A DNA stretch of 64,000 nt from Chryseobacterium phosphatilyticum (GTDB lineage: Bacteria > Bacteroidota > Bacteroidia > Flavobacteriales > Weeksellaceae), in the NCBI RefSeq assembly GCF_002899825.2, contig NZ_PPED02000001.1:1302001-1366000 (forward strand). Direction: 5' to 3'. Shown piece after piece: positions 43,964 through 53,953 of this stretch (within the stretch, counting starts at the first letter, position 1; each line of letters opens with the position of its first letter). The notes under the pieces are model-generated. The model saw nothing but the letters and a program-made list of their open reading frames with translations, did not search any database and was not told the origin of the DNA. The translations under genes and the position numbers were made by a program.

Positions 43964-46900
43964 ATGTTTAAAAAAGTAATACACCGGCCGGTATTCGCGA
44001 TTGTGATATCGGTTGTTATCCTGTTTATGGGAGGTATCGCGATGAAACAACTTCCTACGGAACAATTTCCTAAGATTGCCCCTACAACGGTAGCTGTTTC
44101 TATCGCCTATCCCGGCGCCAGCGCCGATGTACTGGTAAAATCCTCTTTGATAACCATTGAAAATGCCATTAATGGTGTTCAGGGAATGCGCTACATCACC
44201 ACTGATGCCACCAGTGCCGGAGAAGCTACAGTAAACGTGGTTTTTGATCCCGGGACCGACCCGAATGAGGCAGTAGTACTGGTAAAAACCAGAGTAGATC
44301 AGGTAATGCCCCTGTTACCTGAGTTGGTACAAAAAGAAGGAGTCGTCGTCAACCCCATTCAACCGAGTATGTTAATGTACGTGAACCTTTACAGTACCAA
44401 TAAAAGTATGGATGAAAAGTTCCTGTACAACTACTCTATGGTTAATATCATCCCGGAAATCAATCGTATTCACGGGATTGCCAAATCTCAGATCCTTGGG
44501 AGCCGAAGATATGCGATGCGTATCTGGCTGAATCCAGATCGTATGCGTGCTTACGACATTTCTGTAGATGAAGTAATGAAGGCTATTGGTGAACAAAGTA
44601 TTATCGGGCGTCCGGGAAGAATCGGGCAAAGTTCCGGTATTGCAGCCCAGTCTCTTGAATATGTATTGACGTATAAAGGCCAGTACAATAAACCTGAAGA
44701 ATATGAAAACATTATCGTTCGATCTAATGCAGACGGAGAAAATGTAAAGTTAAAAGATGTTGCCAAGGTAGAACTTGGCAGTGAGTTTTTTGATATTTAC
44801 TCCAATCTGGACGGACATCCTTCCGCCTCTATTGTATTAAAACAAAACTACGGAAGTAATGCCAACGATGTGATTAAAGATGTGAAAGCAAAACTTGCAG
44901 AAATGAAAGGCAATTTCCCTCCGGGAGTAGATTATAAAATAAGTTACGACGTTTCGCAGTTCCTTGATGCATCTATTGAACAGGTAATGCATACATTGAG
45001 AGATGCCTTTATCCTGGTAGCTATCGTGGTGTTCATCTTCCTGGGTGACTGGCGTTCAACCCTGATCCCGATTATTGCGGTACCGGTTTCATTGATCGGA
45101 ACCTTCTTTGTGATTCAGTTTTTCGGATTAACCATCAACCTGGTGACGCTTTTCGCCTTAGTATTGGCCATCGGAATCGTAGTTGATAATGCGATTGTGG
45201 TTATCGAAGCCGTTCACGCCAAAATGGAGGAAAGTAATATTTCACCTTATAAAGCAGTAAAAGAGGTCATGGGAGAAATTGCCGGAGCAATTATTGCCAT
45301 AACAGCTGTAATGGTAGCCGTATTTATTCCGATTTCGTTTATGACAGGTCCTGTTGGAACTTTTTACCGCCAGTTTTCAATTACCATGGCAAGTTCCATT
45401 GTTATTTCAGCAGTTGTAGCGCTTACCTTAACTCCGGTATTAGCTGCTATGTTGTTGAAAAATAATCATGGAAAACCCAAAAAATCTAATATTTTCACTA
45501 AAGCATTAGATGCCTTCAACAGTGGTTTTGATAAAGTGACAGGAAAGTACGCTTCATTTCTTAGAAAAATTGTTAACCGTAAAATAGTGACATGGGGTAT
45601 CCTGATCGCCTTCTGTGCAGGAATTTTTGTAATCAACAAAGCACTTCCGGGCGGTTTTATCCCGAATGAGGACCAGGGAACAGTATATGCCATTATTCAG
45701 ACGCCTCCAGGATCTACTTTGGAACAGACCAATAAAGTTTCTAGAACGTTGCAGAAAATAGCAATGGGGGTAGATGGTGTAGAATCTGTATCATCACTGG
45801 CAGGATATGAAATTATGACTGAAGGACGCGGATCCAACGCCGGAACCTGTCTGATTAACCTTAAAACCTGGAGCGATCGTGATCATTCGGTAAAAGAAAT
45901 CATGAAAGAGCTTGAAGAAAAATCAAAAGATCTCGGAGCGACCATTGAATTCTTTGAACCACCAGCGGTTCCGGGATTCGGATCTTCAGGAGGTTTTTCC
46001 ATGAGATTGCTGGATCTGAACAGAACGACCAATTATCAGGATTTTGACAAGGTGAATAAAGACTTTATCGTCCAGTTGAAAAAACGTAAAGAACTTAGTG
46101 GTGTGTTCACTTTCTTTGCAGCAAACTACCCTCAGTATGAACTTGTTTTCGATAATAATGCAGCTATGCAGAAAGGTGTTTCTATCGGGAAAGCCATGGA
46201 TAACCTTAATATTCTGATCGGAAGTACCTACGAACAAGGATTTATCCGTTTCGGACAGTTCTTTAAAGTGTATGTACAATCTTCCCCGGAATTCAGGAGA
46301 CTTCCTTCCGACATCATGAATCTGTATGTAAAAAATGACAGAGATGAAATGGTTCCTTATTCTGCTTTCATGACCATGAAAAAGACGCAGGGCCCCAATG
46401 AAATTACCCGTTACAACATGTACAATTCTGCTGCCATCCGTGGACTTCCTGCTGCTGGCTACACCACCGCTGATGCCATTCAGGCCATCAATGAAACAGC
46501 GGCCAAATCTTTACCTCACGGATATAAAGTAGCATGGGAAGGGCTCTCTTTTGATGAGGCACAGCGTGGTAATGAAGCGATCTATGTCTTCCTTGTGGTG
46601 CTCGTATTCGTTTACCTTGTACTGGCAGCACAGTATGAGAGTTTCCTTATTCCGTTTGCTGTACTTTGTTCGTTACCGGTAGGGGTTTTCGGATCTTTCC
46701 TTTTGTTAAAAGCTATGGGACTTGAAAATGACATCTACGCACAGGTTGGACTGATCATGATCATCGGATTATTAGGTAAAAATGCCGTACTTATTGTAGA
46801 ATTTGCCGTAAAAAGGCGACAGGCCGGTGATTCTATTCTGGAAGCCGCTGTAGAAGGCTCTAAAGCCCGTTTCAGACCTATCCTGATGACTTCATTTGCA

Positions 46901-47125
46901 TTTATTGCAGGATTGGTGCCCCTTGTTTTTGCCAGAGGTGCCGGAGCAATAGGAAACCATACCATTGGAGCATCCTCACTGGGAGGAATGTTGGTAGGAA
47001 CTGTATTCGGAGTCATTGTGATCCCGGGCCTCTATTACATATTTGCCAAATGGTCTGACGGTAAAAAAATGATTAAAGACGAAGACGAATCTCCATTAAG
47101 CGAAGACATGATCCATTATGAATAA
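43964..47125 (+). CDS. RND efflux pump, inner-membrane transporter (HAE1/AcrB type)
   Basis: A 1053-aa proton-driven drug/solute exporter with the normal two-fold arrangement of six transmembrane helices and a large periplasmic loop in each half. Visible landmarks are the N-terminal helix (VFAIVISVVILFMGGI), GDWRSTLIPIIAVPVS, TM4 ALVLAIGIVVDNAIVVIEAV and, in TM10, GLLGKNAVLIVEFAVKRR with the proton-relay lysine at K939. In TM4 the first acid is D408, but the partner position is N409, where AcrB has a second aspartate. The substrate is not predictable. The stop overlaps the start of the channel gene by 8 bp. Confidence 0.96.
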   Translation: MFKKVIHRPVFAIVISVVILFMGGIAMKQLPTEQFPKIAPTTVAVSIAYPGASADVLVKSSLITIENAINGVQGMRYITTDATSAGEATVNVVFDPGTDPNEAVVLVKTRVDQVMPLLPELVQKEGVVVNPIQPSMLMYVNLYSTNKSMDEKFLYNYSMVNIIPEINRIHGIAKSQILGSRRYAMRIWLNPDRMRAYDISVDEVMKAIGEQSIIGRPGRIGQSSGIAAQSLEYVLTYKGQYNKPEEYENIIVRSNADGENVKLKDVAKVELGSEFFDIYSNLDGHPSASIVLKQNYGSNANDVIKDVKAKLAEMKGNFPPGVDYKISYDVSQFLDASIEQVMHTLRDAFILVAIVVFIFLGDWRSTLIPIIAVPVSLIGTFFVIQFFGLTINLVTLFALVLAIGIVVDNAIVVIEAVHAKMEESNISPYKAVKEVMGEIAGAIIAITAVMVAVFIPISFMTGPVGTFYRQFSITMASSIVISAVVALTLTPVLAAMLLKNNHGKPKKSNIFTKALDAFNSGFDKVTGKYASFLRKIVNRKIVTWGILIAFCAGIFVINKALPGGFIPNEDQGTVYAIIQTPPGSTLEQTNKVSRTLQKIAMGVDGVESVSSLAGYEIMTEGRGSNAGTCLINLKTWSDRDHSVKEIMKELEEKSKDLGATIEFFEPPAVPGFGSSGGFSMRLLDLNRTTNYQDFDKVNKDFIVQLKKRKELSGVFTFFAANYPQYELVFDNNAAMQKGVSIGKAMDNLNILIGSTYEQGFIRFGQFFKVYVQSSPEFRRLPSDIMNLYVKNDRDEMVPYSAFMTMKKTQGPNEITRYNMYNSAAIRGLPAAGYTTADAIQAINETAAKSLPHGYKVAWEGLSFDEAQRGNEAIYVFLVVLVFVYLVLAAQYESFLIPFAVLCSLPVGVFGSFLLLKAMGLENDIYAQVGLIMIIGLLGKNAVLIVEFAVKRRQAGDSILEAAVEGSKARFRPILMTSFAFIAGLVPLVFARGAGAIGNHTIGASSLGGMLVGTVFGVIVIPGLYYIFAKWSDGKKMIKDEDESPLSEDMIHYE

Positions 47126-48587
47126 AAGAAAAATATATCAATACGCAGGTGTGGCAGTCTTCTTATTAAGTCTTACTGCCTGTAAACCTATAGAAATAGC
47201 ACAGCGCACAGAAAATAAAATGGTTCCTGAAAAATACAATTCCACAGAAAATGACTCCCAAAACACGGGAAAGATGAAGTGGAACGAATATTTCAGTGAC
47301 CCGAATCTTCAGGCATTGATCAATCAGGCACTTCAAAATAATCAGGAGCTGAATATCGTGCTTCAGGAAATCGAAATGTCTAAAAACGAGATCAAAGCCC
47401 GGAAGGGAGAATATCTTCCTTCGGTTGGTTTAAAGGCTGGTGCCGGGGTTGACAAAGTAAGCCGATACACCAATATCGGAGCAATGGAAGCCAATACAGA
47501 CATAGAACCGGGGAAAGAAATGCCCGAACCTTTGTTCGACTTTGGAGTCGGGGCACAGGCTCAATGGGAAACAGATATCTGGGGAAAACTTCATAACGCT
47601 ACCAAAGCTCAGGTACAGCGTTATCTGGCAGGTATTGAAGGAAAAAATTTCATGTTGACCCACCTCATCTCCGAAATTGCAGATTCTTATTACGAATTAT
47701 TAGCACTGGATAATGAACTGGTTATTCTAAATCAAAATATTAAGATCCAGAACGATGCTTTGGACATTATCAGAGATTTAAAAAAGAATGCCAGATCCAA
47801 TGAGCTGGCAGTACAGAGATTTGAAGCCCAGGTCCTGAAAACTCAAGGCATGCAATACGATATTCAACAGAAAATCGTTGAAACAGAAAACAGGATCAAT
47901 TATCTGGTGGGTAGATTTCCTCAACCTGTGGAAAGAACTCAGAACTCTTTTGATTCCATTCTCCCTCAAGCAGTATATAGCGGAATTCCTTCTGAACTTC
48001 TGGAAAATCGCCCGGATATCAAGCAGGCAGAATATGAACTGGCTGCTGCAAAACTCGACATCAAAGTAGCCAAAGCAAGGTTCTACCCTTCCCTTGATCT
48101 TGCTGCCGGTATCGGATTGCAGGCTTTTAACCCGACTTACCTCATCAAGCCGCAATCGTTTTTGTTTTCTCTGGCAGGAGAACTTACCGCTCCACTGATT
48201 AACAGAAGGGCGATAAAAGCAGCATATTACAACGCCAATGCAAAACAGGTTCAGGCAGTGTATCATTATGAACAAACAGTCTTAAGTGCGTACATTGAAG
48301 TTGCGAATCAGTTGTCTAAAATCCATAATCTCGAAAGCAGCGTCAATATCAAAACCAAAGAGGTCAATGCTTTGACAAAATCAATTGATATTTCAAATGA
48401 TCTCTTTAAGTATGCCCGTGCTGATTATATGGAAGTTTTACTGACACAGCGCGATGCCCTGGAATCCAAGTTTGAATTGGTAGAGAAGAAGGTCAATCAG
48501 CTTAAAGCCAGCGTGGCAGTGTACCGTGCACTGGGCGGAGGCTGGGACCAAAGTCCTTTGACAGCTCCGGATATTAAAAAGTTATAA
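47118..48587 (+). CDS. Outer-membrane efflux channel (TolC/OprM/NodT family lipoprotein)
   Basis: A 489-aa outer-membrane factor completing the tripartite pump. It starts with a lipoprotein signal (MNKRKIYQYAGVAVFLLSLTAC, lipobox SLTAC) and has the family's repeated long coiled-coil helices (NQALQNNQELNIVLQEIE, then LEKK-like segments) with the typical RPDIKQAEYELAAAKLDIKVA stretch, seen here at NRPDIKQAEYELAAAK. The gene ends in GGGWDQ, a usual NodT ending, and is followed by a terminator. Confidence 0.95.
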   Translation: MNKRKIYQYAGVAVFLLSLTACKPIEIAQRTENKMVPEKYNSTENDSQNTGKMKWNEYFSDPNLQALINQALQNNQELNIVLQEIEMSKNEIKARKGEYLPSVGLKAGAGVDKVSRYTNIGAMEANTDIEPGKEMPEPLFDFGVGAQAQWETDIWGKLHNATKAQVQRYLAGIEGKNFMLTHLISEIADSYYELLALDNELVILNQNIKIQNDALDIIRDLKKNARSNELAVQRFEAQVLKTQGMQYDIQQKIVETENRINYLVGRFPQPVERTQNSFDSILPQAVYSGIPSELLENRPDIKQAEYELAAAKLDIKVAKARFYPSLDLAAGIGLQAFNPTYLIKPQSFLFSLAGELTAPLINRRAIKAAYYNANAKQVQAVYHYEQTVLSAYIEVANQLSKIHNLESSVNIKTKEVNALTKSIDISNDLFKYARADYMEVLLTQRDALESKFELVEKKVNQLKASVAVYRALGGGWDQSPLTAPDIKKL

Positions 48588-48613
48588 ATATCATATTAAC
48601 CTTGTTTTCAATG

Positions 48614-48644
48614 AGGAGTCTATCGAAAGGTAGGCTCCTTTTTT
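48614..48644 (+). terminator. Terminator of the RND efflux operon
   Basis: AGGAGTCTA (48614-48622) pairs, with one G-U, with TAGGCTCCT (48631-48639) and runs into T residues. Confidence 0.82.
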
Positions 48645-49077
48645 ATTCTTATTATTACTATTTTAAGTTTTGGCTGAAGCCATAAGAATTGGAACCATAT
48701 TTGAGCGGGCTAAAGCATACTTTTTTGGTATCGTAAACAAATATTGAGGTCTAATAAAAGCTTACCTCATACCCTTTCACTCCTTCTGGGCGTTTACTCC
48801 CGGTAATAAAATAAACAAAAAGTCTACAAAAACAATAGACTTATAGTATTAATTTTAATTCATGACTCAAAATATTCTTTTTTTAAAACTTTTTAACATG
48901 TCATAAAAATAAATAAACACCTGTATTACAGCAATATAAACATTTAAATTATCAGTCAATTTTAATAACCTACCAATTTAGTAGACTAATATGATTTTTC
49001 TCATATCTGCATTTGAACCATCTTTATGAATTATTAAATAATTTTGACCCAGTTAAAAAAACATAAACTTTATTCTC
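48645..49077. other. AT-rich intergenic region upstream of the susC leader
   Basis: 433 bp without a gene-like frame. TGCATTTG at 49008-49015 is one base off the -7 consensus but lacks a TTG at the right distance, so no promoter is called. Confidence 0.4.
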
Positions 49078-49239
49078 ATGAATAAGAACGACTTTGATTC
49101 TTACCTATTGACCATCATGGCTATTTCAGCTGTTCAGCCAGAAAGTTGTACAGAGAATGGCTTTTCAAAACACCACATCACTTCTAAAGACCTATGTTTT
49201 GAATCTATGATGTGTATGTGTACCATGATGATGTCATAA
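49078..49239 (+). CDS. Short Met/Cys-rich ORF (53 aa), candidate leader peptide of the susC/susD operon
   Basis: ATG at 49078 to TAA at 49237-49239. The N-terminal part is ordinary (MNKNDFDSYLLTIMAISAVQ) but the last twelve residues, ESMMCMCTMMMS, contain six Met codons and two Cys codons just before the stop. That composition is what one expects of a leader peptide whose translation senses methionine or cysteine supply, although no clear terminator/antiterminator pair could be drawn by eye in the 200 bp that follow. It may instead be a small metal-binding peptide. No family recognised. Confidence 0.4.
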   Translation: MNKNDFDSYLLTIMAISAVQPESCTENGFSKHHITSKDLCFESMMCMCTMMMS

Positions 49240-49442
49240 CCTTCCAAAGAAATACACATTACTGTAGGAATTAAAGCCCATTCAGCTCGAAGCACGATCT
49301 AATCAGGGCAATTCTCCCTTAGCTTTTAATACGTCCTATTACACCTTCCCTGAAAAAGGAGGGCAGGAACCTCATTATCTCATCACCGGAGAGATCAACA
49401 GTAGTACACCCGTTCAATTTTAAACTTAAATATGATACTAGA

Positions 49443-52397
49443 ATGAGAAAAAAACAATGCAAACTCGGTGTATTAGCCCTGCTCTTCATTGCAGAATATG
49501 GCTTTGCACAAACTAAAGACAGTCTTTCAAAAGAAAATACCATCAAAGAGGTGGTTGTAGTAGCTTTTGGAAAGCAGAAAAAAGAAGAAATTACCGGATC
49601 GGTGCAATCTTTAAAAGCTAAAGATCTTTCTAATCTTCAAAACGGAAATATCCTTCAGGGAATCGTAGGTAAAGTAGCCGGAGTACAGGTTATTTCTTCC
49701 GGTCAGCCGGGTTCCCAACCTACCATCAGGATGAGAGGAATTGGTTCCATCAATGCATCCAGTGATCCCCTGATCGTCCTGGACGGAATTCCTTATAACG
49801 GAAACCTGAACAGTATTGCGGCGGCTGATATTGAAAGTATTTCATTTCTTGAAGATGCTTCGTCCAATGCGTTATACGGTTCAAGAGGAGCCAATGGTGT
49901 TATTATTGTAAACACCAAAAGAGGTAAGAATAAAGGGCTCAGCATTGAAGCTGATGTGAGAACAGGCGTTAATTTCAGATCTATCGAAGACTATCCGGTG
50001 TTCACTTCTCCACAAGATTATTATACTGCCTTTTACAACAGAGCAAGAATTGGTGAAGTGGCAAGATTAAAGCAACCAGGTGCCGTTCCTTCAGGCCCTA
50101 CTCCACACGATGTAGGTCTGGCTGCATTAAATAAACTTGGATATAACGCCTATAATGTACCTTTTGCCCAGTTGATCAGGCAGGATGGTTCATTTAATCC
50201 TGAAGCTCAGTTATTATACCAGGACAACTGGAAAAAGCTCCTTTTCAAGCCGGCTTTGAGAAGAGAAGCAACGGTTGGAATTAATGCCAATGGTGATCAG
50301 GTTAAGTCCTATACTTCATTGAATTACCTCGATGACAAAGGATATCTTATCTCATCAGGATTTGAAAGATTTGGAATACGATCCAATGTGGACTACTCCA
50401 TTACTTCAAAATTAAAGTTAACCAGTGCCCTTTCCTACACTTACAGCAAACAGGATTTTGGGGAAACAGGAGGTTTCTCTAATCCTTTTCAGTTTGCCAG
50501 AAACATATCCCCTTTTTACCCTGTCTACCTTAGAAACGATAATTACCAACAATTGTATGACAGTTACGGAAACCCTCTGTATGATTATGGAGACGGAAGC
50601 GGACCCAACGGAGCATCAAGATCCTATGCCGTTTTTGAAAACCCGGTAGGGAATCTTCAAAAGGATAAATCTCAAACCACAAGCAATGTTACCAACGTCA
50701 ACCTGGGATTAAATTATGAAATCATCAAGGGACTGGATTTCACCTATAATTTTGGAGCTTATCTTGAAAATATAAGAAATCTTCAGTTCGGAAATACAGA
50801 AGGAGGAACCTCTTCATCGGTAGGTGGTACGATTACAAAAGGGTCACAATTCAGATATACGTTGAATCACCAGCAATTGCTTACCTATCAGAAAAAACTG
50901 GATAAACACAACTTTAATATTCTGATTGGACATGAATTAAATAAAATCAAAAATGAGGGAATATCAGGCACAAAACAACAACTTTTACTGCCTAACTCAT
51001 TGTCTTTTGATAATGCCGTGAAAATAACAGATCTATCCGGAAACGGTTATGAATATGCTGTAGAAGGATATTTTTCAAGATTGTTGTATAACTACGATGG
51101 TAAATATTTCTTCAATGCCAATGTACGTAGAGATGGTTCTTCTGTTTTCTCTCCTGAAAGCAGATGGGGTACTTTCTACGGATTGGGAGCTGCCTGGAAT
51201 GTAGCTAAAGAAGATTTTCTAAAGGATAACAATGTGGTAAACGCTCTGAAATTAAAGGTTTCCTACGGTCAGCAAGGAAATGACAACATCTTATTAGATG
51301 ATTCCACAAGAGATTATTATGCTTACCAGGATATCTACGGGATTAATAATTTCGGAGATGATAAAGCGGTTGTATCACCAAAAAAAATAGGGAACAGAAA
51401 TCTTAAGTGGGAAACCTCAAAAAACCTGAACGCAGGGTTTGAGGCTTCATTTTTCCAAAACAGGATTACTTTGAATGCGGATTACTTTGAACGAAAAGTA
51501 TCGGATATGATTTATGCTCTTCCTCTTCCTCCATCCAATGCAGGTTCTTATGTAAAGTACGGCAACATCGGGGATATGACTAACCGGGGAGTACAGGCTA
51601 ATGTTAATGTGGATATTCTTAAAAAAGAAGATGTACAATGGAGTGTATATGCCAATGCTACCCATTATAAAAATACCATTACAAAACTTCCGGCAGAACA
51701 GAGAGGAACAGGGCTTGTTTCAGGTTTGTTTATTTTGACAGAAGGCGGAGACCGGTACACTTACTATCTTAAAGAATTTGCAGGAGTAAATCCCGAAAAC
51801 GGAGATGCATTATGGTACCGAACTTCTATCAATCCAACGACTCAAAAGGAAGAAAGAACCATCACCAACAATTATAAAGAAGCCACCGACTACAATACCG
51901 GAAAATCTGCCATTCCAAAAGTATATGGAGGATTCGGAACTGATGTCACCTATAAAAGATTGAATCTATCCGTGAACTTTGCCTATCAGTTTGGAGGCTA
52001 TGGGTATGATAATATCTACAGAAGCTTATTCCATTCCGATACCTATGGTTCCAATTACTCTACAGACCTGGACAAAACATGGACGCCGGAGAATCCTGGT
52101 GCAGCATTACCAAGGGTAGACCTGACTTCCACCAATCAAAATGGAAATTCAACACTTTACCTGATTAAATCAGATTATATCAGTCTTCAGGATGTAACCC
52201 TATCTTACCAATTACCAGAGGATTTTGCCAAACAAGCCGGCTTGTCAGGTTTAAAAGTATATCTGACAGGAAACAATCTGTATCTGTGGTCCAAGAGAAA
52301 AGGATATGATCCGAGAGCTTCCTTAACCGGAGTTTCCGATGCATACAGGTATTCCTTGTTATCCAGTGTCTCTTTAGGTTTTAAACTCACTTTTTAA
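49443..52397 (+). CDS. SusC/RagA family TonB-dependent outer-membrane transporter
   Basis: A 984-aa outer-membrane channel that imports a ligand captured by SusD, powered by TonB. After a signal peptide (about 1-22, ending YGFAQ) comes a TonB-box-like stretch (IKEVVVVAFGKQKKEEI), then the plug (GKVAGVQVISSGQPGSQPTI, IVLDGIPYNG, YGSRGANGVIIVNTKRG) to about residue 165 and the beta-barrel ending in SLGFKLTF with the terminal Phe. It lacks the N-terminal carboxypeptidase-like regulatory domain found in many SusC proteins. The susD gene follows after 8 bp. The substrate is unknown. Confidence 0.96.
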   Translation: MRKKQCKLGVLALLFIAEYGFAQTKDSLSKENTIKEVVVVAFGKQKKEEITGSVQSLKAKDLSNLQNGNILQGIVGKVAGVQVISSGQPGSQPTIRMRGIGSINASSDPLIVLDGIPYNGNLNSIAAADIESISFLEDASSNALYGSRGANGVIIVNTKRGKNKGLSIEADVRTGVNFRSIEDYPVFTSPQDYYTAFYNRARIGEVARLKQPGAVPSGPTPHDVGLAALNKLGYNAYNVPFAQLIRQDGSFNPEAQLLYQDNWKKLLFKPALRREATVGINANGDQVKSYTSLNYLDDKGYLISSGFERFGIRSNVDYSITSKLKLTSALSYTYSKQDFGETGGFSNPFQFARNISPFYPVYLRNDNYQQLYDSYGNPLYDYGDGSGPNGASRSYAVFENPVGNLQKDKSQTTSNVTNVNLGLNYEIIKGLDFTYNFGAYLENIRNLQFGNTEGGTSSSVGGTITKGSQFRYTLNHQQLLTYQKKLDKHNFNILIGHELNKIKNEGISGTKQQLLLPNSLSFDNAVKITDLSGNGYEYAVEGYFSRLLYNYDGKYFFNANVRRDGSSVFSPESRWGTFYGLGAAWNVAKEDFLKDNNVVNALKLKVSYGQQGNDNILLDDSTRDYYAYQDIYGINNFGDDKAVVSPKKIGNRNLKWETSKNLNAGFEASFFQNRITLNADYFERKVSDMIYALPLPPSNAGSYVKYGNIGDMTNRGVQANVNVDILKKEDVQWSVYANATHYKNTITKLPAEQRGTGLVSGLFILTEGGDRYTYYLKEFAGVNPENGDALWYRTSINPTTQKEERTITNNYKEATDYNTGKSAIPKVYGGFGTDVTYKRLNLSVNFAYQFGGYGYDNIYRSLFHSDTYGSNYSTDLDKTWTPENPGAALPRVDLTSTNQNGNSTLYLIKSDYISLQDVTLSYQLPEDFAKQAGLSGLKVYLTGNNLYLWSKRKGYDPRASLTGVSDAYRYSLLSSVSLGFKLTF

Positions 52398-52405
52398 AAA
52401 AATTT

Positions 52406-53869
52406 ATGAAAACAATAAAATACTTTATCGCAACCATAGCCATTGGCCTTACCACAAGCTGCGCCAATGATCTCAATACTCTGCCGGATGGTGATATTTC
52501 CGGAGAACAACTGAACACCGACAAATCAAGTCCTGAAAAAATTCTGGGCGGAATCTATCTTGACCTTCGCAGCAACGGAGCAGGTGGAGTTCCCAGCTCA
52601 CATTCGGATTTCGGAATTATGGGTATTAAAGCGGGTGCTGATCTGATGTCCAATGATGTGATACAGTCTACCAACCAGCATTTAGGAATGTTTTATAACT
52701 ATGAAGCTACGAATGCCAGCAATACAGCTTCAGAAATTGTATGGACCACTTTTTATGCCAGAATATTTGTCATCAATAAGCTTCTTGATGAGTTAAAAAA
52801 TGACACAGGTTCCAAAAACAGGGCTATCAAGGGACAATTATTAGCTTTAAGAGCCTATTCTTATTTCTACCTTGTCCGTTTCTATGCCAATGATTATAAA
52901 GGACACGAATCAAATCCGGGATTACCTCTTGTTTTGACAAGCGGCAATTCTAATCAGGGGCTTCCAAGATCAACAGTAGCAGAAGTGTACGGACAGATTA
53001 CGAAAGACATTGAAGAATCCATTCAGCTTCTGGACAGCTTTACCCGCCCCACCCGAGCACAGATCGACCAGAGAACCGCCAAAGCCATTGCCGCCGAGGT
53101 GTATCTGCAAACAGGAAATTATGTAAAAGCAGGTCAATATGCTGCAGAAAGCAAAAACGGCATCGCCTTAATGACAGAAAACGATTATACAACTACCGGT
53201 TTTTCCAATATCAATAATCCTGAAGTGATCTGGGGATTCCATAATACAATATCCACGATGAGCATAGGAAACTATTATGCCTCTTTCTTCTCTATGTTCG
53301 ACAATACCAATGAAGGATACGCCGGTGCAGCCCAAATCCGTAAGTTGATCGACAAACGTTTGTATGAAGCAATCCCTGAATCCGACTACCGTAAAAAAGT
53401 GTTTAATGGCAGCCAGAATGCTCAATATACTTTCAATGGGAAAACGAAAAACTATCCTGCATATGTGAGTTGGAAATTTAAAGATCCAAGTCTTTTTGAA
53501 GGAGATTATATTTACATCAGAGCTTCCTCCCTGTATTATATAGAAGCTGAAGCACTGGCAAGACAAGGAAGAGAAGCTGAAGCAAGACAGGTGTTATTCG
53601 ACATTTCATCAAAAAGAGATAAAGCGTATACCCTTTCTTCAAATTCCGGAAATGACCTGATTACAGAGATTATCCTGCAAAAAAGAATAGAACTTTGGGG
53701 AGAAGGTTACGCATGGTTTGATATGAAGAGACTAAATATCCCTCTGGAAAGGGTATATACCGGAACGAATCATACTTTCGGTAGATTTAACCTTACTCCT
53801 GATAAATTCAAATTCCAGATCCCAAATAAAGAAATCAATAATAACCCTCAAATTAAACAGAATGATTAG
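52406..53869 (+). CDS. SusD/RagB family nutrient-binding lipoprotein
   Basis: A 487-aa surface lipoprotein acting as the lid and ligand binder over the SusC channel. Lipoprotein signal MKTIKYFIATIAIGLTTSC (lipobox LTTSC), then the SusD TPR-like helical pattern (LLALRAYSYFYLVRFYANDY at about 147-166) and the C-terminal RagB part with RIELWGEGYAWFDMKRL. There is no enzyme gene nearby to hint at the ligand (no glycoside hydrolase, peptidase or sulfatase before or after it), so the substrate remains open. It is followed by a good terminator. Confidence 0.96.
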   Translation: MKTIKYFIATIAIGLTTSCANDLNTLPDGDISGEQLNTDKSSPEKILGGIYLDLRSNGAGGVPSSHSDFGIMGIKAGADLMSNDVIQSTNQHLGMFYNYEATNASNTASEIVWTTFYARIFVINKLLDELKNDTGSKNRAIKGQLLALRAYSYFYLVRFYANDYKGHESNPGLPLVLTSGNSNQGLPRSTVAEVYGQITKDIEESIQLLDSFTRPTRAQIDQRTAKAIAAEVYLQTGNYVKAGQYAAESKNGIALMTENDYTTTGFSNINNPEVIWGFHNTISTMSIGNYYASFFSMFDNTNEGYAGAAQIRKLIDKRLYEAIPESDYRKKVFNGSQNAQYTFNGKTKNYPAYVSWKFKDPSLFEGDYIYIRASSLYYIEAEALARQGREAEARQVLFDISSKRDKAYTLSSNSGNDLITEIILQKRIELWGEGYAWFDMKRLNIPLERVYTGTNHTFGRFNLTPDKFKFQIPNKEINNNPQIKQND

Positions 53870-53920
53870 ATAAGCCCCTCGCTGAAAAGCCTTTACAATT
53901 TTTTTAATATATTTCTATGT

Positions 53921-53953
53921 AAGACATCATTTTCTTTTAAATGGTGTCTTTTT
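53921..53953 (+). terminator. Terminator of the susC/susD operon
   Basis: AAGACATCATTT (53921-53932) pairs, with one G-U, with AAATGGTGTCTT (53939-53950), followed by a T run. Confidence 0.88.

Noticed and set aside
47778..48275. 165-codon minus-strand frame inside the efflux channel gene
   Set aside because: Fully antisense to a clear TolC-family gene, no recognisable protein pattern.
48999..49015. TGCATTTG as a promoter for the short ORF/susC operon
   Set aside because: One mismatch at a conserved base and no TTG partner.
49319..49546. 75-codon minus-strand frame overlapping the susC start
   Set aside because: Antisense to the susC signal peptide and its leader; nothing protein-like beyond an open frame.
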